From Candidatus Rokuibacteriota bacterium (lineage in GTDB: Bacteria > Methylomirabilota > Methylomirabilia > Rokubacteriales > CSP1-6), in the NCBI GenBank assembly GCA_003220495.1, contig QHSP01000057.1, positions 1 through 47,980 of the forward strand: a stretch of DNA of 47,980 nucleotides. Direction: 5' to 3'. The notes beneath the pieces were generated by a model. It did not search any database and was not told where the DNA came from. It was given only the letters and a program-made list of their open reading frames with translations. Made by a program: the position numbers and the translations under genes. This document shows, in pieces, positions 8,084-15,813 of this stretch. The number at the start of each line of letters is the position of its first letter. The stretch's first letter is position 1.

Positions 8084-8350
8084 ATGACGAATCTCGAGCG
8101 GCAGATGAAGACGCTTCAGAAGCACCTCAAGACGCTCAAGACCGAGGCCGACCGGGCGACTGGTCAGGCGCGGCGTCGCATGCGCCGGCTCGAGCGCCGC
8201 ACCCGGGTCGAGGTGGAGCGGATGATGCGCCGCGCCGAGCCTCGCGTGCGCGAGGCGGTCGCTCAGGCGGCCTTGCTGAGCCGCAGCTTCCGGGTCGGTG
8301 TCCGCGCGGGTGCGGCGGCCTATCGAGCGGGCCGCGCCCCCAAGCGCTGA
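8084..8350 (+). CDS. small basic coiled-coil protein
   Basis: An 88-residue protein; ATG 8084 lies 7 nt after GGAG (8073-8076), better than the in-frame GTG 8081. Residues 1-60 are heptad-like helix (LERQMKTLQKHLKTLKTEAD, then RRMRRLERRTRVEVERMM), strongly basic; the C-terminus contains a short Ala/Gly/Arg-rich stretch that could lie on a membrane. No named family is recognised. It follows the oxidoreductase by 56 bp; the spacer contains a 17-bp match to the dispersed repeat core described at 15611-15791. It may be a nucleoid- or RNA-associated protein, but that is only a guess from charge. Convergent with the ArfB-like gene 6 bp downstream. Confidence 0.65.
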   Translation: MTNLERQMKTLQKHLKTLKTEADRATGQARRRMRRLERRTRVEVERMMRRAEPRVREAVAQAALLSRSFRVGVRAGAAAYRAGRAPKR

Positions 8351-8356
8351 GCTCGC

Positions 8357-8782
8357 TCAGTCCTGGTCTCGGGCGCGCTCGCGCTTGAGCGCGCCTCGCC
8401 GCTTCTTGATCTCCAGCCTGCGCTCGCGCGATGCCCCCGACGGGCGTGAGGCCTTGCGCGATCGGGGCTCGCGGAGCGCGGCGGTGACCAGCGCGCGGAC
8501 CCGGTCGAGCGCGTCCGCGAGATTCCGCGCCTGATTCCGCTCGGTCTGGCTCGCCACCATCAATCGCCCGTTGGCGTCGAGCCGGTGCCGACAGAGCGCC
8601 ACGAGCCGCGCGCGAGCGGCATCCGAAAGCCCCTCGATCGCGTCGAGATCGACGCGCACGTCGACCTTCGTCGCCACCTTGTTCACGTTCTGGCCACCCG
8701 GGCCCGACGCGCGCACGGCGCGGACGTGCAGCGCCCGATCGGGAACGCGCACGGTGTTGCTCACCACGATCGCGCGGCTCAT
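8357..8782 (-). CDS. arfB: ArfB/YaeJ-like peptidyl-tRNA hydrolase (GGQ release factor family)
   Basis: A 141-residue protein starting at the ATG complementary to 8780-8782. VRASGPGGQNVNKVATKV (about residues 22-39) holds the GGQ motif that hydrolyses peptidyl-tRNA, and the C-terminus is a basic helix (SRERRLEIKKRRGALKRER), as needed to enter the empty mRNA channel of stalled ribosomes. Length and layout match ArfB, the rescue factor for non-stop ribosomes, rather than full-length RF1/RF2. TACAAT (minus strand, 8794-8789) lies 6 nt before the ATG and no Shine-Dalgarno is present, so the mRNA may be leaderless. It is divergent from adenine deaminase across a tandem repeat. Confidence 0.9.
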   Translation of the reverse strand: MSRAIVVSNTVRVPDRALHVRAVRASGPGGQNVNKVATKVDVRVDLDAIEGLSDAARARLVALCRHRLDANGRLMVASQTERNQARNLADALDRVRALVTAALREPRSRKASRPSGASRERRLEIKKRRGALKRERARDQD

Positions 8783-8788
8783 ACGTCG

Positions 8789-8794
8789 ATTGTA
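8789..8794 (-). promoter_or_regulatory. -10 box 6 nt before the arfB-like start codon (probable leaderless promoter)
   Basis: Minus-strand TACAAT (5/6 consensus). With a normal 6-nt gap from -10 to +1, transcription would begin exactly on the A of the start codon. No Shine-Dalgarno fits between. No good -35 is visible upstream, where the 61-bp repeat begins. Confidence 0.5.
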
Positions 8795-8815
8795 TCGTGG
8801 CCACGCGGCGCCCCC

Positions 8816-8944
8816 GACGTTCAGGGGCTCGGGCTGATGAAGCGGCTCGCCTCGACCGGCGGGGCCCCAGCCCCGCGACGTTCTCCGGCTCGGGCTGATT
8901 AATCGGCTCGCCTCGACCGGCGGGGCCCCAGCCCCGCGACGTTC
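8816..8944. repeat. tandem hairpin repeat, two 61-bp units plus the start of a third
   Basis: Units begin GACGTTC at 8816, 8877 and 8938, an exact 61-bp period; the first two are nearly identical, the third breaks off within ~14 bp. Each unit holds a GC-rich hairpin (GCGGGGC and GCCCCGC around a 4-nt loop). Read on the minus strand, the core (GTCGCGGGGC, GGGGCCCCGCCGG, CGAGGCG) matches the core of the 66-bp units at 15611-15791, so both are one dispersed repeat family in opposite orientation. It fills the spacer between arfB and the adenine deaminase promoter. Confidence 0.85.
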
Positions 8945-8961
8945 AGCGGCTCGCACAACCG

Positions 8962-8967
8962 TATAAT
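8962..8967 (+). promoter_or_regulatory. consensus -10 box 8 nt before the adenine deaminase start (probable leaderless promoter)
   Basis: A perfect TATAAT, striking in such GC-rich DNA, ends 8 nt before the GTG at 8976. Transcription should begin within 0-2 nt of the start codon. There is no Shine-Dalgarno. A recognisable -35 is absent at 16-18 bp spacing, where the tandem repeat ends. Confidence 0.6.
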
Positions 8968-8975
8968 CTTTTACT

Positions 8976-10685
8976 GTGACCATCGTTGAGCGTCGGCGTC
9001 TCACCGACGTCGCTCGCGGCGTCGCTCCCGCCGATCTCTACGTGCGCGGCGGGACGCTGCTCAACGTCTACACGGGCGAGCTCTACCGGGCCAACGTCGC
9101 CACGCGGGGAGAGCGGATCGCGTACGTCGGCGCGCGCACCGAGATGGTCGGCCCGCGCACGCGGGTGCTGGACGCGACCGGCCACGTGCTCGTCCCGGGT
9201 TACATCGACCCCCACGTGCACCCGGCGACCCTGACGACACCGTCCGCGCTCGCCCGATTCGTCTTGCCGCTCGGCACCACCGCGGTGGTTGCCGACACCT
9301 TGCAGTTCTGGGAGCTCGGCGGCCTCGACGCGTTCCGGAGCGTGGCCGACGCGCTCATGACGGCGCCGCTCCGCTTCTACTGGATGATCCGCCCGCACGC
9401 GCAGAGCCGGTCGGCGGGCGAGTGGCGACGATTCGGCCTGCCGGCGCTCGCGAAGGCGTTGGCCCACCCGCGAACGATCGCGGTCGGCGAGGTGACGCGC
9501 TGGCCCGACGCCTGGCGCGGCGACCCCGAGCTCCTGCGTCGCCTCGGCCTGGCCCGCGGCGCCCGCGTCGAGGGACACACGGCCGGCGCGTCCGGGGAGA
9601 AGATCCCGGCGATCGCCGCGGCCGGCTTCACGTCGGATCACGAGCCGATCACCGCGCAGGAAGTCCTCGACCGGGCGCGCCAGGGCATCGCGGTGATGCT
9701 GCGCGAGTCGTCGCTGCGTCCCGATCTCGTCGGGCTCCTCGACGCCCTCAAGACGGCGCCGGCGCTCGCCTCACGGCTCATGCTCACGAGCGACGGGTCG
9801 ATGCCCGCGTTCCTCCGGACCCACGGGTTCGTCGACCATCTGATCCGGGTCGCGCTCGAGCGCGGGGTAGCGCCGATCGACGCCTACCGCATGGCGACCC
9901 TGAACCCGGCGACCTACTATCGGCTCGACGCCGACCTTGGCGGCATCGCGCCAGGCCGCTACGCCGACATCTGCGTGCTCGACGATCTCGCCGAGCCCCG
10001 GCCGTCGACCGTGATCGCGCGCGGCAAGGTGCGTGCGACGCAGGGCCGGCTGGTCGGTCGAGTGGCGGAGCCGCCGTGGCGCCGGATTTTCAGGTCGCCC
10101 GAGGCGCGGCTCACGGTGCCCTGGCGCGCCCGGCCCGAGGATTTCGAGCTGCCCCGCCGCGTGCGCTATCCCGTCATCCAGCTCGTCAGCGCGGTGATCA
10201 CCCGGCTCGAGGAGCGACCGATGGAGTCGGGCGATCTCCACGCCGCGCTGCTGGATCGCGGAGGACGCTGGGTCGCGCCCGGCGTCGTGGCGGGCTTCGC
10301 CGACCGCGTCGATGGCTTCGCGACCACGACCAGCACGGATTTCAACCTCCTGACGCTCGGGCGGCGGCCCGAGGCGATGGCGCGCGCCGTCAACCGCCTG
10401 CTCGACCTGCACGGCGGAGTCGTGCTGGTCGAAGGCGAGCGCATCGTCTACGAGCTCGCGCTGCCACTCGGCGGCATCATGACGCGTGCCAGCGTCGACG
10501 AGGCGGCCCGATCGGAAGACGAGCTGCGCCGACACCTCGCCGAGCGCGGTTACGCGCACCACGAGCCGCTCTACTCGCTCTTCTTCCTGGCCGCCGATTT
10601 CCTTCCGACCGTGCGCCTCTCCCCGCGCGGCGTCTGGGACGTCAAGCGAAGCCGCGTGCTTCTGCCGTCCCGGCGCCGCCGATGA
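8976..10685 (+). CDS. ade: adenine deaminase
   Basis: A 569-residue amidohydrolase matching adenine deaminase in length. Motifs in order: LYVRGGTLLNVYTGE (N-terminal beta-sandwich), VPGYIDPHVHP with the metal-binding HxH near residues 80-82, GEVTRWPD, VEGHTAGASGEKI, TSDHEP, LTSDGSMPAFL (metal Asp), ATLNPATYYRLDADLG and GRYADICVLDDL, then the family-specific C-terminal domain with VAGFADRVDGFATT. It converts adenine to hypoxanthine plus ammonia in purine salvage in the cytoplasm. GTG 8976 is chosen because it keeps the conserved N-terminus and sits 8 nt after a perfect -10 box. DUF445 follows after 43 bp. Some family members act on other purine-like substrates, so substrate is likely rather than certain. 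Confidence 0.9.
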   Translation: MTIVERRRLTDVARGVAPADLYVRGGTLLNVYTGELYRANVATRGERIAYVGARTEMVGPRTRVLDATGHVLVPGYIDPHVHPATLTTPSALARFVLPLGTTAVVADTLQFWELGGLDAFRSVADALMTAPLRFYWMIRPHAQSRSAGEWRRFGLPALAKALAHPRTIAVGEVTRWPDAWRGDPELLRRLGLARGARVEGHTAGASGEKIPAIAAAGFTSDHEPITAQEVLDRARQGIAVMLRESSLRPDLVGLLDALKTAPALASRLMLTSDGSMPAFLRTHGFVDHLIRVALERGVAPIDAYRMATLNPATYYRLDADLGGIAPGRYADICVLDDLAEPRPSTVIARGKVRATQGRLVGRVAEPPWRRIFRSPEARLTVPWRARPEDFELPRRVRYPVIQLVSAVITRLEERPMESGDLHAALLDRGGRWVAPGVVAGFADRVDGFATTTSTDFNLLTLGRRPEAMARAVNRLLDLHGGVVLVEGERIVYELALPLGGIMTRASVDEAARSEDELRRHLAERGYAHHEPLYSLFFLAADFLPTVRLSPRGVWDVKRSRVLLPSRRRR

Positions 10686-10728
10686 TCGGCCGACGGCCGC
10701 CCTCGGCGAGCCGGTCGCGTGAGCGCGC

Positions 10729-11997
10729 GTGACTGAACGGCCGCCCCGGCGCCAGCGGCGACTCGCGCTGGGCGTGCTGCTGGCGGCCGCCGCTCTGGCC
10801 GTGGCCGTTTTTCCCTTGCGCTCGGCGTGGTGGGGCGGCTGGATCCTGGCGATCGCCGAAGCAGGGATCGTCGGCGGGCTGGCCGACTGGTTCGCAGTCA
10901 CCGCGATCTTCCGGCGGCCACTCGGCCTGCCGATCCCGCACACTGCCCTGATTCCCGCCAACTGGGAGCTGATGGCGGCGCGGGTGGGGACGATGGTCGG
11001 CAGTCGCGTGCTGACGAAGGACTACGTCGCGCAGGAAATCGCCCGCGTCGACGTCACAGCCCTGATCGCGCGCGCCGCCGAGCGGCTGACCTCGCGCGAC
11101 TTCGACGTCGCGACGCGCGAGCTGGCTCGCTGGCTCGCGGCCGAGATGTCGCCGAAAGCGGCCAGTGACGTGATCACGCGCCTCCGTGATCTGTTGCTCG
11201 ACCGTCCGCTGGCGCCGGCGCTCGCCGCGGCGCTTCAGATGGTGCGTCGACACGACTGGGATCAGCGCGTCGTTACCGCGCTGGCCGGCTCGCTCGCGGA
11301 GGCGCTCGACCGTCCCGCGTTCCGCGAGACGGTCGGGGAGCTGGTTGACGATCTGCTGGCCCGCTACCGTGAGCGGATGGGCGTCTATCCGCGCTTCTGG
11401 ATCGGCGTCGCCAGCCTGCTCGGATTGATCGATCGGGAGCGCGTGCTGTCGGCGCTCCAGGCGGGACTGCGTCAGGTCGCCCACGAGCCCGCCCATCCGG
11501 TGCGGCAGCGGTTGATGGAGGCGATTGGCGAGCTACCCGGCCGCCTGCGCAACGACAGCCGCCTTGCCGAGCGCGTCGAAGCCGCCAAGCGCGATTTCCT
11601 CGCCACCCCGATCGCCACGCGGGTCATCGACGATACCGCCGCCGCGCTCCATCGGACGCTTCTGGCCGACCTCGAGCGGCCGCGCTCCGAGGTGCGGATC
11701 TGGATCGTCGAGCGGCTCGAGCGGGCCCGGCGGGCGCTGATCGCCGACGAGGATCTCCGCCGGCAGCTCGACCGATGGGCCAAGGCGCGGGTGCTCGAGA
11801 TCGTCGAGCGCCACCACGAGCGGATCGCCGGGTTCATCGAGAACGGCGTGCTGGCGCTCGGGCCCGAGGGCGCCGTGCGACTCATCGAGGAGCACGCGGG
11901 GGACGATCTCCAGTACATCCGCGTCAACGGCACCGTCGTCGGCGGCCTGGCCGGCGGGCTGCTCTACGCGATTCACCTCCTATTGCGCCTGCTGTGA
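10729..11997 (+). CDS. DUF445 family membrane-associated protein
   Basis: A 422-residue protein with GTG start. After a basic N-terminus comes a membrane segment (LALGVLLAAAALAVAVFPL), then the family hallmark WILAIAEAGIVGGLADWFAV and TAIFRRPLGLPIPHTALIP. The long middle is helical and charged, and the C-terminus ends in a second hydrophobic stretch (NGTVVGGLAGGLLYAIHLLL). DUF445 proteins are common, membrane-anchored and functionally uncharacterised. The gene follows ade by 43 bp and probably shares its transcript; a hairpin at 12005-12031 would end it. Confidence 0.88.
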   Translation: MTERPPRRQRRLALGVLLAAAALAVAVFPLRSAWWGGWILAIAEAGIVGGLADWFAVTAIFRRPLGLPIPHTALIPANWELMAARVGTMVGSRVLTKDYVAQEIARVDVTALIARAAERLTSRDFDVATRELARWLAAEMSPKAASDVITRLRDLLLDRPLAPALAAALQMVRRHDWDQRVVTALAGSLAEALDRPAFRETVGELVDDLLARYRERMGVYPRFWIGVASLLGLIDRERVLSALQAGLRQVAHEPAHPVRQRLMEAIGELPGRLRNDSRLAERVEAAKRDFLATPIATRVIDDTAAALHRTLLADLERPRSEVRIWIVERLERARRALIADEDLRRQLDRWAKARVLEIVERHHERIAGFIENGVLALGPEGAVRLIEEHAGDDLQYIRVNGTVVGGLAGGLLYAIHLLLRLL

Positions 11998-12004
11998 CCG
12001 TCGC

Positions 12005-12031
12005 GCGACACCCGGGAACCCGGTTTGTCGC
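12005..12031 (+). terminator. hairpin after the DUF445 gene
   Basis: GCGACA (12005-12010) pairs with TGTCGC (12026-12031), enclosing CCGGG/CCCGG, so a nearly continuous two-part stem lies just after the stop codon at 11997. A short T-run (GTTTT) follows at 12039-12043. It separates ade-DUF445 from the transporter operon. Confidence 0.5.
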
Positions 12032-12083
12032 CCGCGGCGTTTTCACGTAAACTCCGACTCGCAGAATCTCTCAGGAGGTGTCC

Positions 12084-13706
12084 ATGTCGCGCGCGCGCTT
12101 CGCGCTCTTCTCGATCATCCCACTCGCGCTTGCCGCGGCGTTCGTCGGGCCCGGCACGAGCCAGTCGCAGTCGCAGACGCCAAAGTCGGGCGGCGTCCTC
12201 AACATGATGCTCCGAGAGGAGCTGTCTCAGGGCTTTTCGATCCACGAGACGTCCACGATCTCGACCGTGTGGCCGGCCATGCCGTGCTTGAACAACCTGG
12301 TGCTGTTCGATCCGCTGAAGAAGACCGAGAGCGTCGACACGATCATCGGCGAGCTGGCCGAGAAGTGGTCATGGCAGGACAACTATCGGAACCTGGTCTT
12401 CTTCCTCCGGAAGGGCGTCAAGTGGCACGACGGACAGCCCTTCACGTCCAAGGACGTGAAGTTCACCTTCGACATGCTCCGCGAGGCGCCCGACGCGCCC
12501 GCCAAGCTCCGCATCAATCCGCGGAAAGACTGGTACGCCAACATCGAGGCGATCGAGACGCCGGACACGCACACGGCGGTGTTTCGCCTCAAAAAGCCGC
12601 AGCCCTCGCTGCTCCTGATGCTCGCCTCGGGCTACACGCCGGTCTACGCCGCCCACGTGCCGCCCGCCGAGTACCGCACCAACTGTGTGGGCACCGGGCC
12701 GTTCAAGCTGAAGGAATGGCGGAAGGGCGAGTACGTCGAGTTCGTGAAGAACCCCGATTACTTCGTCAAGGGGCGCCCCCACCTCGACGGGCTGAAGTAC
12801 TTCGTCATCGTCGAGCGCGGCACGCGCCAGGCGGCGATTCAGGCCGGCAAGCTCGACGTGTCGTTCCCGGGGGAGACTACCAAGACGGCCGCCGAGCAGC
12901 TCAAGAAGGCCGTACCGCAGCTCGTGATCACGCCGTTCAGCCAGAACGTGGCCGACAACATCATCATGAACATCAAGAAGCCGCCCTTCGACAACTTGAA
13001 GGTGCGGCTGGCGGTGAGTCACGCGATCGACCGCCGAGCGCTGATCCAGGCGGTGCACCAGGGCGGCGCCGTGGTCGGCGCCGCGCTCGCGCCCAAGCCC
13101 TGGGGCTTCTGGGGGCTCGCCGAGAAGGATCTCCTCGGGCTGCCCGGCTACGGCGCCAAGGCGGCGGAGGAGAAGGCGCTCGCCCGGAAGCTCGTGGCCG
13201 AAGCCGGCTTCTCGCGTGAGAAGCCCTTGAAGGTCGAGATCGTCACCCGGGCCATCGCCGTCTACGTCGACATGGCGTCGTTCGTGATCAACGAGCTCAA
13301 GCAGGTCGGCATCGAGGCGACGCTCAAGCAGATCGAAACGGCGCAGTGGCACGCGATGGCGACGCGCGGCGACTATCAGATCGGGGCCAACCTGACCGGC
13401 GTCGGGCCCGATGATCCCGACGCCAACTACTACGAGAACTACGCCTGCGGGTCGCCGCGCAATTACAGTCAATACTGCAACGAGGAAGTCATGAAGATGT
13501 TCGACGCGCAGTCGCAAGAGCTCGATCCGAAGAAGCGGCTGGCCCTCAACGCCGCGATTCAGAAGAAGCTCGAAGCCGACGCCGCGCGACCGATCCTGGA
13601 CTGGAAGCTCGACTACTTCACCGTCTGGCCGCACGTGAAGAACCTGATCCCGCACCAGTCGATCTACAACTTCGGCCGGATGCAGGAAGTGTGGAGCGAC
13701 AAGTAA
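12084..13706 (+). CDS. ABC transporter substrate-binding protein, peptide type (SBP_bac_5)
   Basis: A 540-residue protein. ATG 12084 follows a perfect AGGAGG (12073-12078); the upstream GTG at 12078 is part of that site. Residues 1-30 are a Sec signal (RFALFSIIPLALAAAFVG). Characteristic features of the DppA/OppA family are GGVLNMM near the mature N-terminus, ELAEKWSW, LRKGVKWHDGQPFTSKDVKF (about 110-130), GTGPFKLKEW and VRLAVSHAIDRRALI. A pair of cysteines occurs near the C-terminus (YENYACGSPRNYSQYC). It captures a ligand in the periplasm for the two permeases downstream. The ligand may be a peptide or an amide-type compound, given the amidase gene; this is inference. Confidence 0.92.
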   Translation: MSRARFALFSIIPLALAAAFVGPGTSQSQSQTPKSGGVLNMMLREELSQGFSIHETSTISTVWPAMPCLNNLVLFDPLKKTESVDTIIGELAEKWSWQDNYRNLVFFLRKGVKWHDGQPFTSKDVKFTFDMLREAPDAPAKLRINPRKDWYANIEAIETPDTHTAVFRLKKPQPSLLLMLASGYTPVYAAHVPPAEYRTNCVGTGPFKLKEWRKGEYVEFVKNPDYFVKGRPHLDGLKYFVIVERGTRQAAIQAGKLDVSFPGETTKTAAEQLKKAVPQLVITPFSQNVADNIIMNIKKPPFDNLKVRLAVSHAIDRRALIQAVHQGGAVVGAALAPKPWGFWGLAEKDLLGLPGYGAKAAEEKALARKLVAEAGFSREKPLKVEIVTRAIAVYVDMASFVINELKQVGIEATLKQIETAQWHAMATRGDYQIGANLTGVGPDDPDANYYENYACGSPRNYSQYCNEEVMKMFDAQSQELDPKKRLALNAAIQKKLEADAARPILDWKLDYFTVWPHVKNLIPHQSIYNFGRMQEVWSDK

Positions 13707-13728
13707 GTCTCCGGACGGCGGCGAGCGC

Positions 13729-14682
13729 GTGAAGACCTACGTCATCCAGCGACTCGTCATCGCCGTTCTGACGCTGCTGGGCATGTCGGTCGTGATCTTC
13801 ACCCTCCTGCGCCTGGCGCCCGGTGACATCGTGGACATCCTCTTCTCGACGGCCGGCTACGTGAGCCCGTCCGAGAAGCAGGCGATCATGAAGGAGCTCG
13901 GGATCGACCGGCCCTACTGGGTCCAGTACGTCGACTGGCTCCGCCAGATGCTCTCGGGCGACCTCGGCAAGTCCTACCGGTACGATCAGCCGGCCTGGCA
14001 GATCATCCGGCCGCTCGTGCCGGTCACCCTCGAGCTGGCCGCGCTCTCGACCCTGTTCGCGGTGCTCATCGGCGTGCCCACCGGGGTCATCAGCGCCGTG
14101 CGGCAGGACACGCCGCTCGACTACGTGCTGCGGGTGTTCAGTCTCGCCGGGCTCTCGATGCCGGCGTTCTGGCTCGGCATGGTGATCATCCTCGGGCTGG
14201 TGACGTGGTTCGCGTGGATCCCGCCGCTCAGCTACGTGAGCCCCGCGCAGGACTTGAAGCTTCACGCGGTCCAGTTCCTCCTGCCGGCGCTCGCCGTCGG
14301 CTACCGCTCGTCCGCGCTGATCATGCGTATCACGCGCTCGTCCCTGCTCGAGGTGATGCGCGAGGACTACATCCGCACGGCGTGGGCCAAGGGACAGACC
14401 GGGCGCGTCGTCATCTGGCGTCACGCACTCAAGAACGCGTTGCTCCCGGTCGTCACCGTCATCGGCATCGAGTTCGCGTTTCTCATCGGCGGGCTCGTGG
14501 TCACCGAAACCGTCTTCAACCTGCCCGGCGTCGCGCGGTTCCTCGTCCAGGCGATCCTCTGGCGCGACTATCCGATCGTTCAAAACCTCGTCATGTTCAT
14601 CGCGATCGTCGTGATCCTGTCCAACCTGCTCGTGGACATGCTGTACGGCGTCCTCGATCCCCGCGTCCGCTATGGCGGTTAG
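13729..14682 (+). CDS. ABC transporter permease, DppB type
   Basis: A 317-residue inner-membrane protein, GTG start, 22 bp after the binding-protein gene. The N-terminus (YVIQRLVIAVLTLLGMSVVIF) is the typical first transmembrane helix of DppB-type permeases, followed by ELGIDRPYWVQYVDWL, the large periplasmic loop conserved in this family. The cytoplasmic EAA loop that meets the ATPase is DYIRTAWAKGQ with RHALKNALLPVVT (about residues 213-245). It overlaps the next permease by 11 bp. No ATPase gene lies in the operon. Confidence 0.93.
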   Translation: MKTYVIQRLVIAVLTLLGMSVVIFTLLRLAPGDIVDILFSTAGYVSPSEKQAIMKELGIDRPYWVQYVDWLRQMLSGDLGKSYRYDQPAWQIIRPLVPVTLELAALSTLFAVLIGVPTGVISAVRQDTPLDYVLRVFSLAGLSMPAFWLGMVIILGLVTWFAWIPPLSYVSPAQDLKLHAVQFLLPALAVGYRSSALIMRITRSSLLEVMREDYIRTAWAKGQTGRVVIWRHALKNALLPVVTVIGIEFAFLIGGLVVTETVFNLPGVARFLVQAILWRDYPIVQNLVMFIAIVVILSNLLVDMLYGVLDPRVRYGG

Positions 14683-15568
14683 AGGAGTCGAGATCGGCGT
14701 CCCGGCCGGCGCCCGCCCGCGCGCCCGAGGGTGGGTCGTTCTCGCGCGCTTCGCGCAGAAGAAGCCGCTCGGCGCCGCCGGCGGCGTGTTGATCCTCGTG
14801 ATGCTGCTGACGGCCATCTTCGCGGACGTTCTCCAGACGCACGATCCCATCGCGACCGACGCCGCCGCCACGCTCGCCGGGCTGAGCGCGGAGCACTGGC
14901 TCGGCACCGATCATCTCGGCCGCGACATCTACTCGCGGATCGTGCACGGCGCGCGCGTCTCGCTGATTGTCGGCGTGGCGTCGACCCTGCTGGGCTCGGT
15001 GCTCGGGGGGATCATCGGGCTCCTCTCCGGCTACGCCGGCGGAACGACCGACCTGGTCACCCAGCGGATCCTGGACATTCTTCAGGGACTGCCCCTGCTC
15101 GTGCTGGCCCTGGTGATGTCGGCCGCCCTCGGCCCCGCCATTCACAACGTGATCATCGCGATTTCGATCCCGATCATCCCGCGCGCGGCCCGCGTCATCC
15201 GCTCGAGCGTGCTCTCGATCCGCGAGATGCAGTACATCGAGGCCGCGCGCTCGCTGGGTCTCCAGCACCTGAGAATCGCGTTCCGTCACATCCTGCCCAA
15301 CACGATCGGGCCGTTCATCGTGCTGTGCACGGCCCAGCTCGGGAGCGCGATCCTCGTCGAGGCGACCTTGTCCTATCTCGGGCTCGGGGTGCCCGAGCCG
15401 TATCCCTCGTGGGGACGCATGCTGTCGGTCTCGGCCGCCGAGTACGCCCAGAAGGCGCCCCACCTCGTGCTCTTTCCAGGGATCGCGATCAGCCTCGCCG
15501 TCTTCGGCTCGAATCTGCTCGGCGACGCGCTCCGCGATACGCTCGATCCTCGGCTCCGCGGAAGCTGA
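14672..15568 (+). CDS. ABC transporter permease, DppC type
   Basis: A 298-residue inner-membrane protein; ATG 14672 lies inside the end of the first permease gene. It has the DppC hallmarks: an N-terminal helix after a basic segment, a loop with HWLGTDHLGRDIYSRIVHGA (about residues 73-92), and the EAA loop YIEAARSLGLQHLRIAFRHI. It forms the permease dimer with the preceding DppB-like protein. Its stop codon is followed by a 245-bp spacer with three hairpin repeats before the amidase gene. The two ATPases normally needed (DppD/DppF) must be encoded elsewhere. Confidence 0.93.
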   Translation: MAVRGVEIGVPAGARPRARGWVVLARFAQKKPLGAAGGVLILVMLLTAIFADVLQTHDPIATDAAATLAGLSAEHWLGTDHLGRDIYSRIVHGARVSLIVGVASTLLGSVLGGIIGLLSGYAGGTTDLVTQRILDILQGLPLLVLALVMSAALGPAIHNVIIAISIPIIPRAARVIRSSVLSIREMQYIEAARSLGLQHLRIAFRHILPNTIGPFIVLCTAQLGSAILVEATLSYLGLGVPEPYPSWGRMLSVSAAEYAQKAPHLVLFPGIAISLAVFGSNLLGDALRDTLDPRLRGS

Positions 15569-15610
15569 CGCGTGGCGCCCGCGGCCCATCGATGAACCCG
15601 ACCCGGCAGT

Positions 15611-15791
15611 GCGCGCTGCAGGCCGTCGCGGGGCGGGGGCCCCGCCGGCCGAGGCGCGCTTATAAATTCGAGTGGTGCGCGCTGCAGGCCGTCGCGGGGC
15701 GGGGGCCCCGCCGGCCGAGGCGCGCTTATAAATTCGAGTGGTGCGCGCTGCAGGCCGTCGCGGGGCGGGGCCCCGCCCGCTGAGGCGCGCC
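15611..15791. repeat. tandem hairpin repeat, three 66-bp units
   Basis: Units start GCGCGCTGCAGG at 15611, 15677 and 15743, an exact 66-bp period. Units 1 and 2 are essentially identical, including an AT-rich linker TTATAAATTCGAGTGGT; unit 3 diverges at its 3' end. Each holds a palindrome GGCGGGGGCCCCGCC and outer GCGCGC ends able to pair, so each can fold into a hairpin. The core is shared, inverted, with the 61-bp units at 8816-8944. It lies between the permease and the amidase, ending just before the amidase Shine-Dalgarno. Confidence 0.9.
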
Positions 15792-15813
15792 CAAAAACCA
15801 AGGAGATACGCAG

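Noticed and set aside
8816-8944. Tandem repeat considered as a CRISPR array (likewise 15611-15791)
   Set aside because: The whole unit, including the would-be spacer, is repeated nearly identically, there are only 2-3 units, and no cas genes are present.
12078-12083. GTG 12078 as start of the binding-protein gene (similarly GTG 45384 for purA and ATG 33043 for ftsZ)
   Set aside because: 12078 and 45384 fall inside the Shine-Dalgarno sequences of the better downstream ATGs, and 33043 is out of frame with FtsZ.
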